Origin: an uncultured Synechococcaceae cyanobacterium
Lineage (GTDB): Bacteria; Cyanobacteriota; Cyanobacteriia; PCC-6307; Cyanobiaceae
Assembly: GCA_902574955.1 (NCBI GenBank)
Contig: CACGPQ010000003.1
Span: 1 to 60,698, forward strand
DNA: 60,698 nucleotides
Reading direction: 5' to 3'
Shown here: piece by piece, positions 28,261 through 37,010 of the stretch
How positions within the stretch are numbered: the stretch's first letter is position 1
Layout: each line of letters opens with the position of its first letter
Notes under the pieces: model-generated
The model's input: only the letters and a program-made list of their open reading frames with translations
Told to the model about the DNA's origin: nothing
The model's database searches: none
Translations under genes and position numbers: made by a program

Positions 28261-30672
28261 ATGCAAGAGAAAAGTTATTCAAAAAAATCATATTCAGATA
28301 ATACTTTAGAAGAAGAATCTATAAGCCTTTTAGAGTGGGATTCGTTAAAAACGCATTTATCTTCGTTCGCCTCAACGGAAATGGGTAAACGAGCAGTTTT
28401 AAGTTTTGGTATCCCTTCAGAATACGAAGCATCTAAAAGACTTTTGAATGAAACTATTGAAATAAATGAGCTAGAAAATAATTTAGATAAATCAATTAGT
28501 TTTTCTGGAGTTTTTGATATTAGTAGAAATATTTTAATTTGTTCCAAGGGAGGTGTGATTTCATCTTCTGAATTGTTAGAAATAGCGAAAACAATCGCTG
28601 CAGCAAGAAATTTAAAAAAAATTTTATTAGATTTTGAACAAAGGCCTTATATTTCATCATTTACAAAAAATTTAATTGACCATCAGAATATTGAAACGAT
28701 TTTGAAAAAAGGAATTGAATCTAATGGAGGGATTTCAGACAATGCTAGTAAGGAACTATCTATTCTTAGAAAAGAATTATTATCTAAGAAACTTGAGAGA
28801 AAAATATTAGTTGAGAAATTTATTCAAAAGAATTTAGCTTATTTGCAAGATACTACTATTGGTGATCGATATGGTAGACCTGTTTTAGCAGTGAAAGTTA
28901 ATTATGTAGATAAATTTAAAGGCATAATTCATGACTCTTCATCTTCAGGAAATACAGTATATTTTGAGCCTGATAATGTAGTAAATAAAGGTAATAAGAT
29001 AGCTTCTTTAGAAGCTAGAATCACAGCAGAAGAATTTAAATTACTTAAGAAATGGTCCCAAGTTGTTAGTGATAATTCAGAAAATCTCATTGAAATGACA
29101 TCCATTTTATTGAGATTAGAAAATGCTCTAACTCGTTCAAGGTATTCGAAATGGATTGAAGGCAAACCGCCTACGTTTGAGAAAAATCCTATTATTTCTT
29201 TAATTGGTTTTTCTCATCCGTTATTGATTTGGGAACATAAGAAAAAAGGAGCTCCTCCTCCAGTGGCCGTCGATTTTCACATAAGTAGAAATATTAAGGT
29301 TGTAGCTATTACAGGTCCAAATACTGGAGGAAAAACCGCAGCTTTAAAAGGCTTGGGTTTGTCTTTACTTATGGCTAGAGCAGGATTATTTATACCCTCA
29401 AGTTATAATCCTATTGTCCCTTTTTGTCCAAATATATATGTGGATATAGGAGATAATCAATCATTAGAAGAAAATTTATCTACCTTCAGTGGGCATATAT
29501 CCCGCATAAAAGAGATATTAGATTCACTTGATAATAAGAAGGGATTATCAGTTGTTTTGTTAGATGAGATTGGATCTGGTACAGATCCTCTTGAAGGAAG
29601 TGCTCTTGCGATGGCTTTATTAAAAGAATTTGCAGATAAATCTGATATCACTTTAGCAACTACACATTATGGAGATATTAAGGCTTTAAAATATAATGAC
29701 TCCAGATTTGAAAATGTATCAGTTGCCTTTGATGAGGATTCTTTGAAGCCAAAATATATACTCAACTGGGGTATTCCTGGGAGAAGTAATGCTTTATCAA
29801 TTTCAAAGAGAATTGGTCTCGATGAAAGCATACTAAATGAAGCTGCAAATTATCTCAAGCCGAAACAAGTTGATAATATTAACAGTATTATTAAAGGACT
29901 TGAGGAAGAGAGGATTAAACAACAAAATTCTGCAGAAGCGGCTGCAGAACTGATTGCAAGGACTGAAATATTACATGATGAACTGAAGAGAAATTATGAA
30001 TATCAAAAAATAAATGCTGAAAAAATTCAGGAAATTGAAAGGTCTAAATTGTCACAACATATTCTATCCGCTAAAAAAGAGGTAATAGATTTGATTAAAA
30101 AATTAAGAGATAAAAATGTTAATGGAGAGGATACGAGAATTATTGGAAAAAGATTAAAGGAAATTGAGACGGAACATTTAACCCAAAAAAAATTTAAAAA
30201 GACAATATCCTGGAATCCTCAGGTAGGCGATTTTGTGAAAATCAAAAGTCTAAATAGTACGGGACAAATTGTAGATTTAGATAAAAAAGATGGTTTTTAC
30301 GAAGTTAAATGTGGTTCATTCAGAAGCACATTATCTGTAAATGACTTTGAAGGTATTAATGGAGAAAAGCCTAATCTCAAAAGGTCAAAAATTGAGATCA
30401 AGTCTACAAGGGATGATTTTTCTTTTTCTAAGATTAGAACGAGTAAAAATACAATTGACGTAAGAGGGCTAAGAGTTCATGAAGCCGAAATAATTATTGA
30501 AGAGAAAATTAGAAAATTTCATGGACCGCTATGGATTGTTCATGGAATTGGAACAGGGAAATTAAAAAAAGGACTAAGAAATTGGTTATCAGGTTTAAAT
30601 TATGTTGATAAGATTGAAGATGCAGCCAATAACGAGGGTGGACCTGGTTGCAGTATTGCGTGGATAAAATAA
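28261..30672 (+). CDS. mutS2: MutS2 family ATPase with C-terminal Smr domain
   Basis: From the ATG at 28261 this encodes 803 residues; a TTG at 28246, overlapping the previous gene by 4 bases, would add five. The protein has a clamp/lever helical region, the MutS-type ATPase domain (Walker A GPNTGGKTAALKG, Walker B LLDEIGSGTDPLEGSALA, THYGD), a long coiled coil and an Smr nuclease domain at the end (DVRGLRVHEAEIIIEEKI, VHGIGTGKL). It lacks the mismatch-recognition domain of MutS. Relatives suppress recombination or act on collided ribosomes, so either role is possible. obg follows 42 bases downstream on the same strand. Confidence 0.93.
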   Translation: MQEKSYSKKSYSDNTLEEESISLLEWDSLKTHLSSFASTEMGKRAVLSFGIPSEYEASKRLLNETIEINELENNLDKSISFSGVFDISRNILICSKGGVISSSELLEIAKTIAAARNLKKILLDFEQRPYISSFTKNLIDHQNIETILKKGIESNGGISDNASKELSILRKELLSKKLERKILVEKFIQKNLAYLQDTTIGDRYGRPVLAVKVNYVDKFKGIIHDSSSSGNTVYFEPDNVVNKGNKIASLEARITAEEFKLLKKWSQVVSDNSENLIEMTSILLRLENALTRSRYSKWIEGKPPTFEKNPIISLIGFSHPLLIWEHKKKGAPPPVAVDFHISRNIKVVAITGPNTGGKTAALKGLGLSLLMARAGLFIPSSYNPIVPFCPNIYVDIGDNQSLEENLSTFSGHISRIKEILDSLDNKKGLSVVLLDEIGSGTDPLEGSALAMALLKEFADKSDITLATTHYGDIKALKYNDSRFENVSVAFDEDSLKPKYILNWGIPGRSNALSISKRIGLDESILNEAANYLKPKQVDNINSIIKGLEEERIKQQNSAEAAAELIARTEILHDELKRNYEYQKINAEKIQEIERSKLSQHILSAKKEVIDLIKKLRDKNVNGEDTRIIGKRLKEIETEHLTQKKFKKTISWNPQVGDFVKIKSLNSTGQIVDLDKKDGFYEVKCGSFRSTLSVNDFEGINGEKPNLKRSKIEIKSTRDDFSFSKIRTSKNTIDVRGLRVHEAEIIIEEKIRKFHGPLWIVHGIGTGKLKKGLRNWLSGLNYVDKIEDAANNEGGPGCSIAWIK

Positions 30673-30713
30673 AATTTAAAAAACTTAGAAAACAATTTAA
30701 TAAGCGTAATTAA

Positions 30714-31697
30714 GTGCAATTTATTGATCAGGCAAACATTATTCTTAAAGCTGGAAAAGGTGGAAATGGAATAGTTTCATTTAGAAGAGAAAAATTCGTT
30801 CCTGCTGGAGGACCTTCCGGGGGCAATGGTGGCAGAGGGGGTTCAGTTATTTTGATGGCTGATAATAATCTTCAAACATTATTAGATTTCAAATTCAAAC
30901 GAGAAATAATTGCTGAAGATGGATGTAAAGGAGGTCCTAATAAGAGATCAGGTGCTTCAGGTGAGGATAGAATCCTTAAAGTTCCCTGTGGTACGGAAAT
31001 AAGGGATATTAAAACCGGCATTATTTTAGGAGACTTAACAAAAGATAAACAGAGTTTAACTATTGCTATTGGAGGAAGAGGTGGACATGGTAATGCTTAC
31101 TATTTAAGTAATCAAAATAGAGCACCAGAATCATTCACTGAAGGAAAAGATGGTGAGATATGGGAGGTACAATTAGAACTAAAACTTCTTGCAGAGGTTG
31201 GGATTATAGGACTTCCAAATGCTGGTAAAAGTACTTTGATTTCTGTTGTATCATCTGCCCGTCCAAAAATCGCAAATTATCCTTTTACGACTCTAATACC
31301 TAACTTAGGTGTAGTAAGAAAAATTGATGGTAATGGTTGCCTTTTTGCGGATATTCCTGGATTAATATCAGGTGCAGCTGATGGAGTAGGTTTAGGGCAT
31401 GATTTTTTAAGGCATATTCAAAGAACAAAGATACTTGTTCACTTAATTGATGCAATTGCAGAAAATCCTTTACATGATTTTGAGATTATTGAGCAGGAAT
31501 TAAAAAAATATGGGAAAGGTCTTTTAGATAAAGAGAGGATAATAGTATTGAATAAAATGGAGCTTGTAAATGATGATTATTTGAAAATAATTACAAAAAA
31601 GTTAGAAGATTTATCTAAAAAGAAAGTTTTAGTTATTTCTTCATCTTTAAAAAAAGGTTTATCTTCACTGCTTTCTGAAGTATGGAAAAGGATCTAA
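30714..31697 (+). CDS. obg: Obg/CgtA GTPase
   Basis: This 327-residue protein has the glycine-rich Obg fold (about 1-157; for example [18 protein letters not shown]) followed by a G domain with G1 GLPNAGKS, switch [10 protein letters not shown]3 DIPGLI and G4 NKME. It ends after the G domain without the OCT extension found in some relatives, which is a common form. It takes part in 50S assembly and stress control. The start is GTG at 30714; the conserved FIDQA opening follows directly. mutS2 is 42 bases upstream. Confidence 0.95.
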   Translation: MQFIDQANIILKAGKGGNGIVSFRREKFVPAGGPSGGNGGRGGSVILMADNNLQTLLDFKFKREIIAEDGCKGGPNKRSGASGEDRILKVPCGTEIRDIKTGIILGDLTKDKQSLTIAIGGRGGHGNAYYLSNQNRAPESFTEGKDGEIWEVQLELKLLAEVGIIGLPNAGKSTLISVVSSARPKIANYPFTTLIPNLGVVRKIDGNGCLFADIPGLISGAADGVGLGHDFLRHIQRTKILVHLIDAIAENPLHDFEIIEQELKKYGKGLLDKERIIVLNKMELVNDDYLKIITKKLEDLSKKKVLVISSSLKKGLSSLLSEVWKRI

Positions 31698-31782
31698 CTT
31701 GAATTAAAAATTTTTTTGTAAAAAATACACTTGATTTAATAATGAAAATTAGTCATAAATAAGATACTTCTTTAGAAAAAAT

Positions 31783-31965
31783 ATGAATTTCTATACTTGC
31801 TTTGATCAACAAGGAAAAATTATAGCTAGATGTCAAACGATTCAAGATATCGAGGTTTTGAAGAAAATGGGAAGACCAATTGTAGAAGTCAAGGAAATGA
31901 AAAATGAGGAGTCAGTTGTTTGTTCGCTTACAGGAAGTCCATCCGACTTTAATAGAGATTACTAA
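31783..31965 (+). CDS. Small hypothetical protein, 60 residues
   Basis: This short gene encodes 60 residues beginning MNFYTCFDQQGKIIARCQTI, with a predicted beta-hairpin followed by a helix and a charged tail. It has no signal peptide or membrane segment and I do not recognise a family. It lies 85 bases after obg and just before a strong bidirectional terminator at 31982-32010, so it ends a plus-strand unit. The clear ATG, the terminator and coding-like codon use support a real gene. Confidence 0.65.
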   Translation: MNFYTCFDQQGKIIARCQTIQDIEVLKKMGRPIVEVKEMKNEESVVCSLTGSPSDFNRDY

Positions 31966-31981
31966 AGAATTTAAGAAATAA

Positions 31982-32010
31982 AAAAAGGGCTTTAAAAGCC
32001 CTTTTTTTTT
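31982..32010. terminator. Bidirectional intrinsic terminator
   Basis: AAGGGCTTT and its complement AAAGCCCTT pair around a short A/T loop and are flanked by A-runs on the left and a nine-T run on the right. It lies between the plus-strand 60-residue gene and the minus-strand cp12 gene and can serve both. Confidence 0.88.
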
Positions 32011-32034
32011 GTGCATTATCGATCAAAAGAAAAC

Positions 32035-32253
32035 TTAATCATCATAAACAAGACATTCTGGTTCATCGGGATTGGCGTCGCAGAAAAGCTCCAAAGCATT
32101 AGGATCATGTTTATCCTCTGGATGATGATCCTTATATTCTTCGAGTTCTTTTAGCTCTTCAGTTAAATGTCTGACCTTTGGAAGATTGCCCTCTGCTTTT
32201 GCAGATTCGATTTCCGATTGATCTTTTTGGATGTGTTCGTCAATGGATTTCAT
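32035..32253 (-). CDS. cp12: CP12-type Calvin-cycle regulator
   Basis: This 72-residue acidic protein ends with the CP12 C-terminal signature: FCDANPDEPECLVYDD (57-72) has the redox cysteine pair and the segment that docks on GAPDH. The N-terminal part is a charged helix with no cysteines, so the usual N-terminal disulfide is missing, and the AWD-VEEL core motif is replaced by HLTEELKELEEY. It should bridge GAPDH and phosphoribulokinase under oxidising or dark conditions, but only the C-terminal switch remains. It has its own 103-base upstream region and a shared terminator. Confidence 0.9.
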   Translation of the reverse strand: MKSIDEHIQKDQSEIESAKAEGNLPKVRHLTEELKELEEYKDHHPEDKHDPNALELFCDANPDEPECLVYDD

Positions 32254-32356
32254 TTTAAGCTTTTCGTACTTTAGTAGACATACATAACATAGTTAATTTC
32301 TAATAAAATTGCATTATCTATGAACTAAATAAGTGTTCATTACAACATCATTTTTT

Positions 32357-33325
32357 TTAAAAAATTGATTTTTGTATTTTTCGGGACTCTAATCTCATTA
32401 TTTCCTTTAACGATGGTAAAACTGGGATTAGTTGATTTGGGTTTAAAGGGAATAAAGCTTCGTAGTAATCTTTTTTCCATTCATTGTCGAAGCATGTTTT
32501 ATTTACGTTAGATAAGTTAAAGAATTTTAATCTCCATTCAATAATCTTTTCGAAACTTGATAGTTCTTGTTCAGTACATTTAAAAAGTTTGCTATATATC
32601 AATTCCCATCTTATAACCGTTGGAAAAAGGTAAATATCTGCGTAGGTTAACTCCTCTCCAAATATCCAGCCCCCTTTGTTTTTCTCTAGTAAATTTTCAA
32701 CTTCATTTATAGCTGCGAAAAGATTTTGACTTGCTTTTTCGTAAGCTGACTGGTTTCTGGCGAAACCGCATTTATATACTCCATCATTAATGCTGTTATT
32801 AATTAAATCTAAAAATTTTTGATTACAATCTTTAATTCTTAATGTCTGATATTTCGATTCACTTTTTATCGAGTTGAGCAGTCTTATGATTTGTGAACTT
32901 TCATTAGACAAAATATTTAATTCATCTTTTACAAAACTAATTAAAAGAGGTAATGTCGCTCTAAAAATAATCTTTTTATTAGCTTTTTTGTAAAGTTCTG
33001 AAAGTCTCATGCATCCCTTAAACTTTCTATTGAAAGTCCATTCGCCATGCTCAAGATCTGCTTTTAAAAAAATAATTTTAACTTTTTTATATAAATGTTT
33101 TATTTCGTGGACGAGTAAAGTTCTTTGACACCATGGACAAGAATTCCCTACCAATAAATAAATTTGTCCATTCTCATTATTAATATCGTATTCACTATCA
33201 ATTGTTATACCTTTAGGCCTTTTATAGTTACCATGTATATCTGATGGTGCGAAGCCATTCATTAATTGGGTCCAAAACCAAAACCAGAATTTTCTGGTGG
33301 ATTTTATAAGGTATTTATTTTGCAT
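32357..33325 (-). CDS. Glutathione S-transferase relative (omega/xi, glutathionyl-hydroquinone reductase-like)
   Basis: This 322-residue protein has a thioredoxin-like N domain with the active-site motif CPWCQR (63-68) and a helical C domain of the GST type (GGWIFGEELTYADIYLFPTVIRW). The length and the GFAPSD/KRPKG opening are like the Ecm4/YqjG (xi) group, which reduces glutathionyl-hydroquinones. Most members have a single Cys in CPWAHR; here a second Cys66 gives a glutaredoxin-like pair. It is divergent from the aspartoacylase-like gene across only 23 bases. The substrate is unknown. Confidence 0.75.
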   Translation of the reverse strand: MQNKYLIKSTRKFWFWFWTQLMNGFAPSDIHGNYKRPKGITIDSEYDINNENGQIYLLVGNSCPWCQRTLLVHEIKHLYKKVKIIFLKADLEHGEWTFNRKFKGCMRLSELYKKANKKIIFRATLPLLISFVKDELNILSNESSQIIRLLNSIKSESKYQTLRIKDCNQKFLDLINNSINDGVYKCGFARNQSAYEKASQNLFAAINEVENLLEKNKGGWIFGEELTYADIYLFPTVIRWELIYSKLFKCTEQELSSFEKIIEWRLKFFNLSNVNKTCFDNEWKKDYYEALFPLNPNQLIPVLPSLKEIMRLESRKIQKSIF

Positions 33326-33348
33326 AAAATTTTATTTTTAATGAAAAA

Positions 33349-34254
33349 ATGACTGTTCAAAGAATACTTATCGTTTCAGGCACTCATGGGAATGAAATTA
33401 ATCCTGTTTGGGCAGTTAAGAAATTTAATAGAGAGGAAAGTAGATTAAATCATGGTATCGAGTATGAGTACATCATAGGAAATCCTGTTGCCTATGAAAA
33501 AGGTTACAGATATATAGATGAAGATTTAAATAGATCTTTCAAAGAAATTAAAAATCATGATCAAGATAATAATAGTGTTTATGAAATTAATAGAGCTAAT
33601 TTTTTAGTCGATCAATTTGGAATCCATGGATCTAAGCCGTGTCAAATTGCAATTGATTTGCATACTACTACTGCAAATATGGGAACAAGCATTGTTTTAT
33701 ATGGGAGGAGATTCAACGATTTTTGTTTAGCTGCATTACTGCAGAACAAATTTGGATTACCTATTTATTTGCACGAAAAAGACGAAGCCCAAACAGGCTT
33801 TCTTGTAGAAGCTTGGCCATGTGGTTTAGTTATTGAAATAGGAGCTGTCGCACAAAATTTTTATGATCCAACAATCATTGATAGATTCATAATAATCATA
33901 AGATCTTTAAGGGAAGAGATAGATAAATTAAAAAACAACCTCATAGAACTTCCAAAGGAATTGGTTGTTTATGTTCATCAAGGCAGTATAGATTATCCAA
34001 GAGATGAAAATGGATATATTGATGGCCTAATACATCCTGAAAGAATAAACCAAGATTGGAAAATGATTAAAAAAGGAGATCCATTATTTCTTGATAGCCA
34101 AGGAATAATTCATAAATATGATGGAGAACAATTGATTTGGCCTGTTTTTATTGGCGAAGTCGCCTATAAGGAAAAAAAAATTGCGATGAGCTACACGAAG
34201 AAAGAAGTGATTTGTTTCAAAAAACAATGGGTTCAGGAGTTTGAAGGTCTTTAA
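33349..34254 (+). CDS. Aspartoacylase/AstE family zinc amidohydrolase
   Basis: This 301-residue protein has the zinc ligands of the AspA/AstE family: GTHGNE (11-16, His13 and Glu16) and DLHTTTANMG (103-112, His105). The substrate-binding DLNRSF (59-64) and a catalytic Glu in EIGAVAQ are also present. It should release acetate or another acyl group from an N-acyl amino acid such as N-acetylaspartate; the true substrate cannot be told. Its start lies 23 bases from the divergent GST-like gene. A 434-base intergenic region follows, containing a small minus-strand gene and the psbA promoter. Confidence 0.83.
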   Translation: MTVQRILIVSGTHGNEINPVWAVKKFNREESRLNHGIEYEYIIGNPVAYEKGYRYIDEDLNRSFKEIKNHDQDNNSVYEINRANFLVDQFGIHGSKPCQIAIDLHTTTANMGTSIVLYGRRFNDFCLAALLQNKFGLPIYLHEKDEAQTGFLVEAWPCGLVIEIGAVAQNFYDPTIIDRFIIIIRSLREEIDKLKNNLIELPKELVVYVHQGSIDYPRDENGYIDGLIHPERINQDWKMIKKGDPLFLDSQGIIHKYDGEQLIWPVFIGEVAYKEKKIAMSYTKKEVICFKKQWVQEFEGL

Positions 34255-34372
34255 ATTAAGAAACCGGAACAATAAATTGATGAAAACTAATAAGGATTTT
34301 TTATTTAAAAGATAAGTTTATTTAATATTTAATTCTTTTGTTTTTTTTTGCTAAGTCTTAATCCTTAAAACC

Positions 34373-34501
34373 TTAAATTCTTTCGCTCCAATAAATAACA
34401 GCTCCAAAAGCCTCTAATTGCAGTCTTCTATGCTTAGCCTCTCTTAAGGAAACCACCTCTTTCGATCTTTTTCCGTTAAGAAGCCATTCGATTATTACCA
34501 A
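34373..34501 (-). CDS. Small protein (42 residues) opposite psbA, unknown function
   Basis: On the minus strand a TTG at 34501-34499 opens a 42-codon frame ending in TAA at 34373-34375. GAGGA lies at 34508-34512, six bases before the start, and an in-frame stop lies just upstream. The product is compact, basic and probably helical (GKRSKEVVSLREAKHRRLQL, then EAFGAVIYWSERI), with two Trp residues and no membrane segment. Its base composition is less A/T-rich than the flanks, as expected for a gene. It lies alone between the aspartoacylase-like gene and psbA, divergent from psbA. I know no function. Confidence 0.62.
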   Translation of the reverse strand: MVIIEWLLNGKRSKEVVSLREAKHRRLQLEAFGAVIYWSERI

Positions 34502-34507
34502 GTTTAA

Positions 34508-34513
34508 TCCTCA
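34508..34513 (-). promoter_or_regulatory. Ribosome-binding site of the 42-residue gene
   Basis: TGAGGA on the minus strand is complementary to the anti-Shine-Dalgarno core and is spaced six bases from the TTG. It is the main support for translation of the small gene. Confidence 0.5.
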
Positions 34514-34590
34514 ATAACAAAGAAAATATTAAGACATGGAGGTTCTTTTCTTTGATATTGCAAAAAATAATTTTACTTAAAGAAAAAAAA

Positions 34591-34621
34591 TTACACATTT
34601 TTAGCGATTTTGGTCTAAAAT
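34591..34621 (+). promoter_or_regulatory. Candidate psbA promoter
   Basis: TTACAC at 34591-34596 and TAAAAT at 34616-34621 form a -35/-10-like pair with a 19-base spacer. Transcription would begin near 34628, about 60 bases before the ATG, and would include both leader hairpins. The elements are approximate matches. Confidence 0.45.
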
Positions 34622-34626
34622 CTTCG

Positions 34627-34673
34627 AAGCGGAATTTATTTCCGTTTTTATTTACACGTCTCGTTTTAGAGAC
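34627..34673 (+). promoter_or_regulatory. Structured psbA 5' leader with two hairpins
   Basis: The first hairpin pairs AAGCGGAA (34627-34634) with TTCCGTTT (34640-34647) around TTTAT and is followed by T-rich sequence. The second pairs GTCTC (34658-34662) with GAGAC (34669-34673) around six bases. No Shine-Dalgarno sequence precedes the ATG at 34689. Such a leader could control mRNA stability or translation of D1 in response to light; this is inference. Confidence 0.55.
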
Positions 34674-34688
34674 ATACTTTACGAACTC

Positions 34689-35771
34689 ATGACAACTATT
34701 CAGCAGCAGCGTTCATCGCTGTTAAAAGGTTGGCCACAGTTTTGTGAGTGGGTAACATCAACTAACAACAGAATTTATGTTGGTTGGTTCGGCGTCTTAA
34801 TGATTCCATGCCTTCTTACAGCAGCGGCTTGCTTCATCGTTGCATTCATCGCAGCACCACCAGTAGACATCGACGGAATTAGAGAGCCAGTGGCTGGTTC
34901 ATTCCTATATGGAAACAACATCATCTCAGGTGCAGTTGTTCCTTCATCTAACGCTATTGGTCTACACTTCTACCCAATTTGGGAAGCAGCTACTGTAGAT
35001 GAGTGGTTATACAACGGTGGTCCTTACCAGCTTGTAATTTTCCACTTCCTAATTGGTATCTCAGCATACATGGGAAGACAGTGGGAGCTTTCATACCGTT
35101 TAGGTATGCGTCCATGGATCTGTGTTGCATACTCTGCACCAGTTTCAGCAGCTTTCGCAGTATTCCTTGTATACCCATTCGGTCAAGGTTCATTCTCTGA
35201 CGGAATGCCTCTAGGTATCTCTGGAACATTCAACTTTATGTTTGTTTTCCAGGCAGAGCACAACATTCTTATGCACCCATTCCATATGGCTGGTGTTGCT
35301 GGTATGTTCGGAGGATCTTTATTCTCAGCTATGCACGGTTCACTTGTTACTTCATCTCTAATCAGAGAAACAACTGAGACAGAATCTCAGAACTATGGTT
35401 ACAAGTTTGGACAAGAAGAGGAAACATATAACATCGTTGCAGCTCATGGCTACTTCGGTCGTTTGATCTTCCAATATGCAAGTTTCAACAACAGCAGAAG
35501 TCTTCACTTCTTCCTAGCTGTATTCCCAGTTGTTTGTGTATGGTTAACTTCAATGGGTATCTGCACAATGGCATTCAACCTTAACGGTTTCAACTTCAAC
35601 CAGTCAGTTGTTGATGCAAACGGTAAGATTGTTCCTACATGGGGTGACGTTCTTAACAGAGCAAACCTAGGTATGGAAGTAATGCACGAGCGTAATGCTC
35701 ACAACTTCCCACTTGATCTAGCAGCAGCTGAGTCTACAACAGTAGCTCTTTCAGCTCCAGCTATCGGTTAA
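34689..35771 (+). CDS. psbA: Photosystem II D1 protein
   Basis: This 360-residue protein is full-length D1 with five membrane helices. The region between [18 protein letters not shown] and [13 protein letters not shown] carries the expected pigment and quinone ligands, and the end NFPLDLA is the processing site after which the tail [15 protein letters not shown] is removed. The residue matching position 130 is Gln (131 here), the D1:1-type choice. The gene is rich in C-ending codons (ttc, aac, tac), unlike its neighbours, as expected for very high expression. It has its own promoter, structured leader and terminator. Confidence 0.99.
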   Translation: MTTIQQQRSSLLKGWPQFCEWVTSTNNRIYVGWFGVLMIPCLLTAAACFIVAFIAAPPVDIDGIREPVAGSFLYGNNIISGAVVPSSNAIGLHFYPIWEAATVDEWLYNGGPYQLVIFHFLIGISAYMGRQWELSYRLGMRPWICVAYSAPVSAAFAVFLVYPFGQGSFSDGMPLGISGTFNFMFVFQAEHNILMHPFHMAGVAGMFGGSLFSAMHGSLVTSSLIRETTETESQNYGYKFGQEEETYNIVAAHGYFGRLIFQYASFNNSRSLHFFLAVFPVVCVWLTSMGICTMAFNLNGFNFNQSVVDANGKIVPTWGDVLNRANLGMEVMHERNAHNFPLDLAAAESTTVALSAPAIG

Positions 35772-35791
35772 GCTTAAAGTTCTTAAATTTC

Positions 35792-35819
35792 AAGTCCCCT
35801 TTTAGGGGGCTTTTTTTTT
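35792..35819 (+). terminator. psbA intrinsic terminator
   Basis: AAGTCCCC pairs with GGGGGCTT around TTTTA and is followed by a long T-run, 21 bases after the psbA stop. A complete, textbook Rho-independent terminator. Confidence 0.92.
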
Positions 35820-35879
35820 GTTTAATTTTCAATTGGTTTCATATAATGTTTATATATAGATAAAACATTTGATATTTCT

Positions 35880-36977
35880 ATGAGTAGTAGTTTTGGAAAA
35901 ATTTTTCGTGTTAGTACTTTTGGAGAATCACATGGTGGTGCAGTAGGAGTTATCCTTGATGGATGTCCCCCTAAGTTAAAAGTAGATATAAATCTTATAC
36001 AAAATGATTTAGATAGGCGTAGACCTGGCCAAAGTGACATTACAACACCCCGAAATGAAGAAGATAAAATTGAAATATTAAGTGGGATAAAGGAAGGGTT
36101 AACACTTGGAACTCCAATAGCAATGTTGGTAAGAAACAAAGATCAAAGACCAGACGATTATAATAATTTGGAGCAGGTATTTAGACCTTCTCATGCAGAT
36201 GGTACATATCATCTGAAATATGGAATTCAGGCAAGTTCTGGCGGTGGAAGAGCCTCTGCCAGAGAAACAATTGGAAGAGTTGCCGCTGGTGCTGTAGCGA
36301 AACAATTATTAAAAACCTTCTGTAACACTGAAATACTATCTTGGGTAAAGCGTATACATGATATTGATTCTGATATAAATAAAGAGAAGATTTCTCAAAA
36401 AAAAATAGACTCTAATATTGTTAGATGTCCTGATGAAAAAGTATCAGCGGAAATGATAGAAAGGATTAAGGAATTAAAGCGTCAAGGAGACTCTTGCGGT
36501 GGTGTTATTGAATGTCTAGTAAGAAATGTTCCCTCTGGTCTTGGAATGCCTGTTTTTGATAAATTAGAAGCTGATTTAGCAAAGGCTTTGATGTCTTTGC
36601 CCGCTACGAAAGGCTTTGAAATAGGTTCAGGTTTCTCAGGAACTTATTTAAAAGGAAGCGAACATAATGATTCGTTCATTAAGTCTGATGATTCTAATAA
36701 GTTAAGAACAACATCTAACAATTCAGGAGGTATACAGGGAGGAATAAGTAATGGTGAAAATATTGAGATGAAGATAGCTTTTAAACCTACAGCAACCATC
36801 GGGAAAGAACAGAAAACAGTGAATGCTGAAGGTAAAGAGGTACTGATGAAAGCAAAAGGGAGACATGATCCATGTGTTCTACCAAGAGCAGTTCCTATGG
36901 TTGATGCTATGGTCGCTTTAGTACTTGCTGATCATTTGCTTCTAAATCATGCCCAATGTGACTTAATAAATAAGTAG
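35880..36977 (+). CDS. aroC: Chorismate synthase
   Basis: This 365-residue protein has the three AroC signatures: [17 protein letters not shown] near 15-31, [19 protein letters not shown] in the middle and [17 protein letters not shown] at the C-terminal part, together with [14 protein letters not shown]. It converts 5-enolpyruvylshikimate 3-phosphate to chorismate using reduced FMN. It follows the psbA terminator by about 60 bases and is transcribed alone. The Eda-like gene is convergent, 33 bases away. Confidence 0.97.
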   Translation: MSSSFGKIFRVSTFGESHGGAVGVILDGCPPKLKVDINLIQNDLDRRRPGQSDITTPRNEEDKIEILSGIKEGLTLGTPIAMLVRNKDQRPDDYNNLEQVFRPSHADGTYHLKYGIQASSGGGRASARETIGRVAAGAVAKQLLKTFCNTEILSWVKRIHDIDSDINKEKISQKKIDSNIVRCPDEKVSAEMIERIKELKRQGDSCGGVIECLVRNVPSGLGMPVFDKLEADLAKALMSLPATKGFEIGSGFSGTYLKGSEHNDSFIKSDDSNKLRTTSNNSGGIQGGISNGENIEMKIAFKPTATIGKEQKTVNAEGKEVLMKAKGRHDPCVLPRAVPMVDAMVALVLADHLLLNHAQCDLINK

Positions 36978-37010
36978 TTGTTTTGTTGAATAAATATATT
37001 CATCCTTAAC

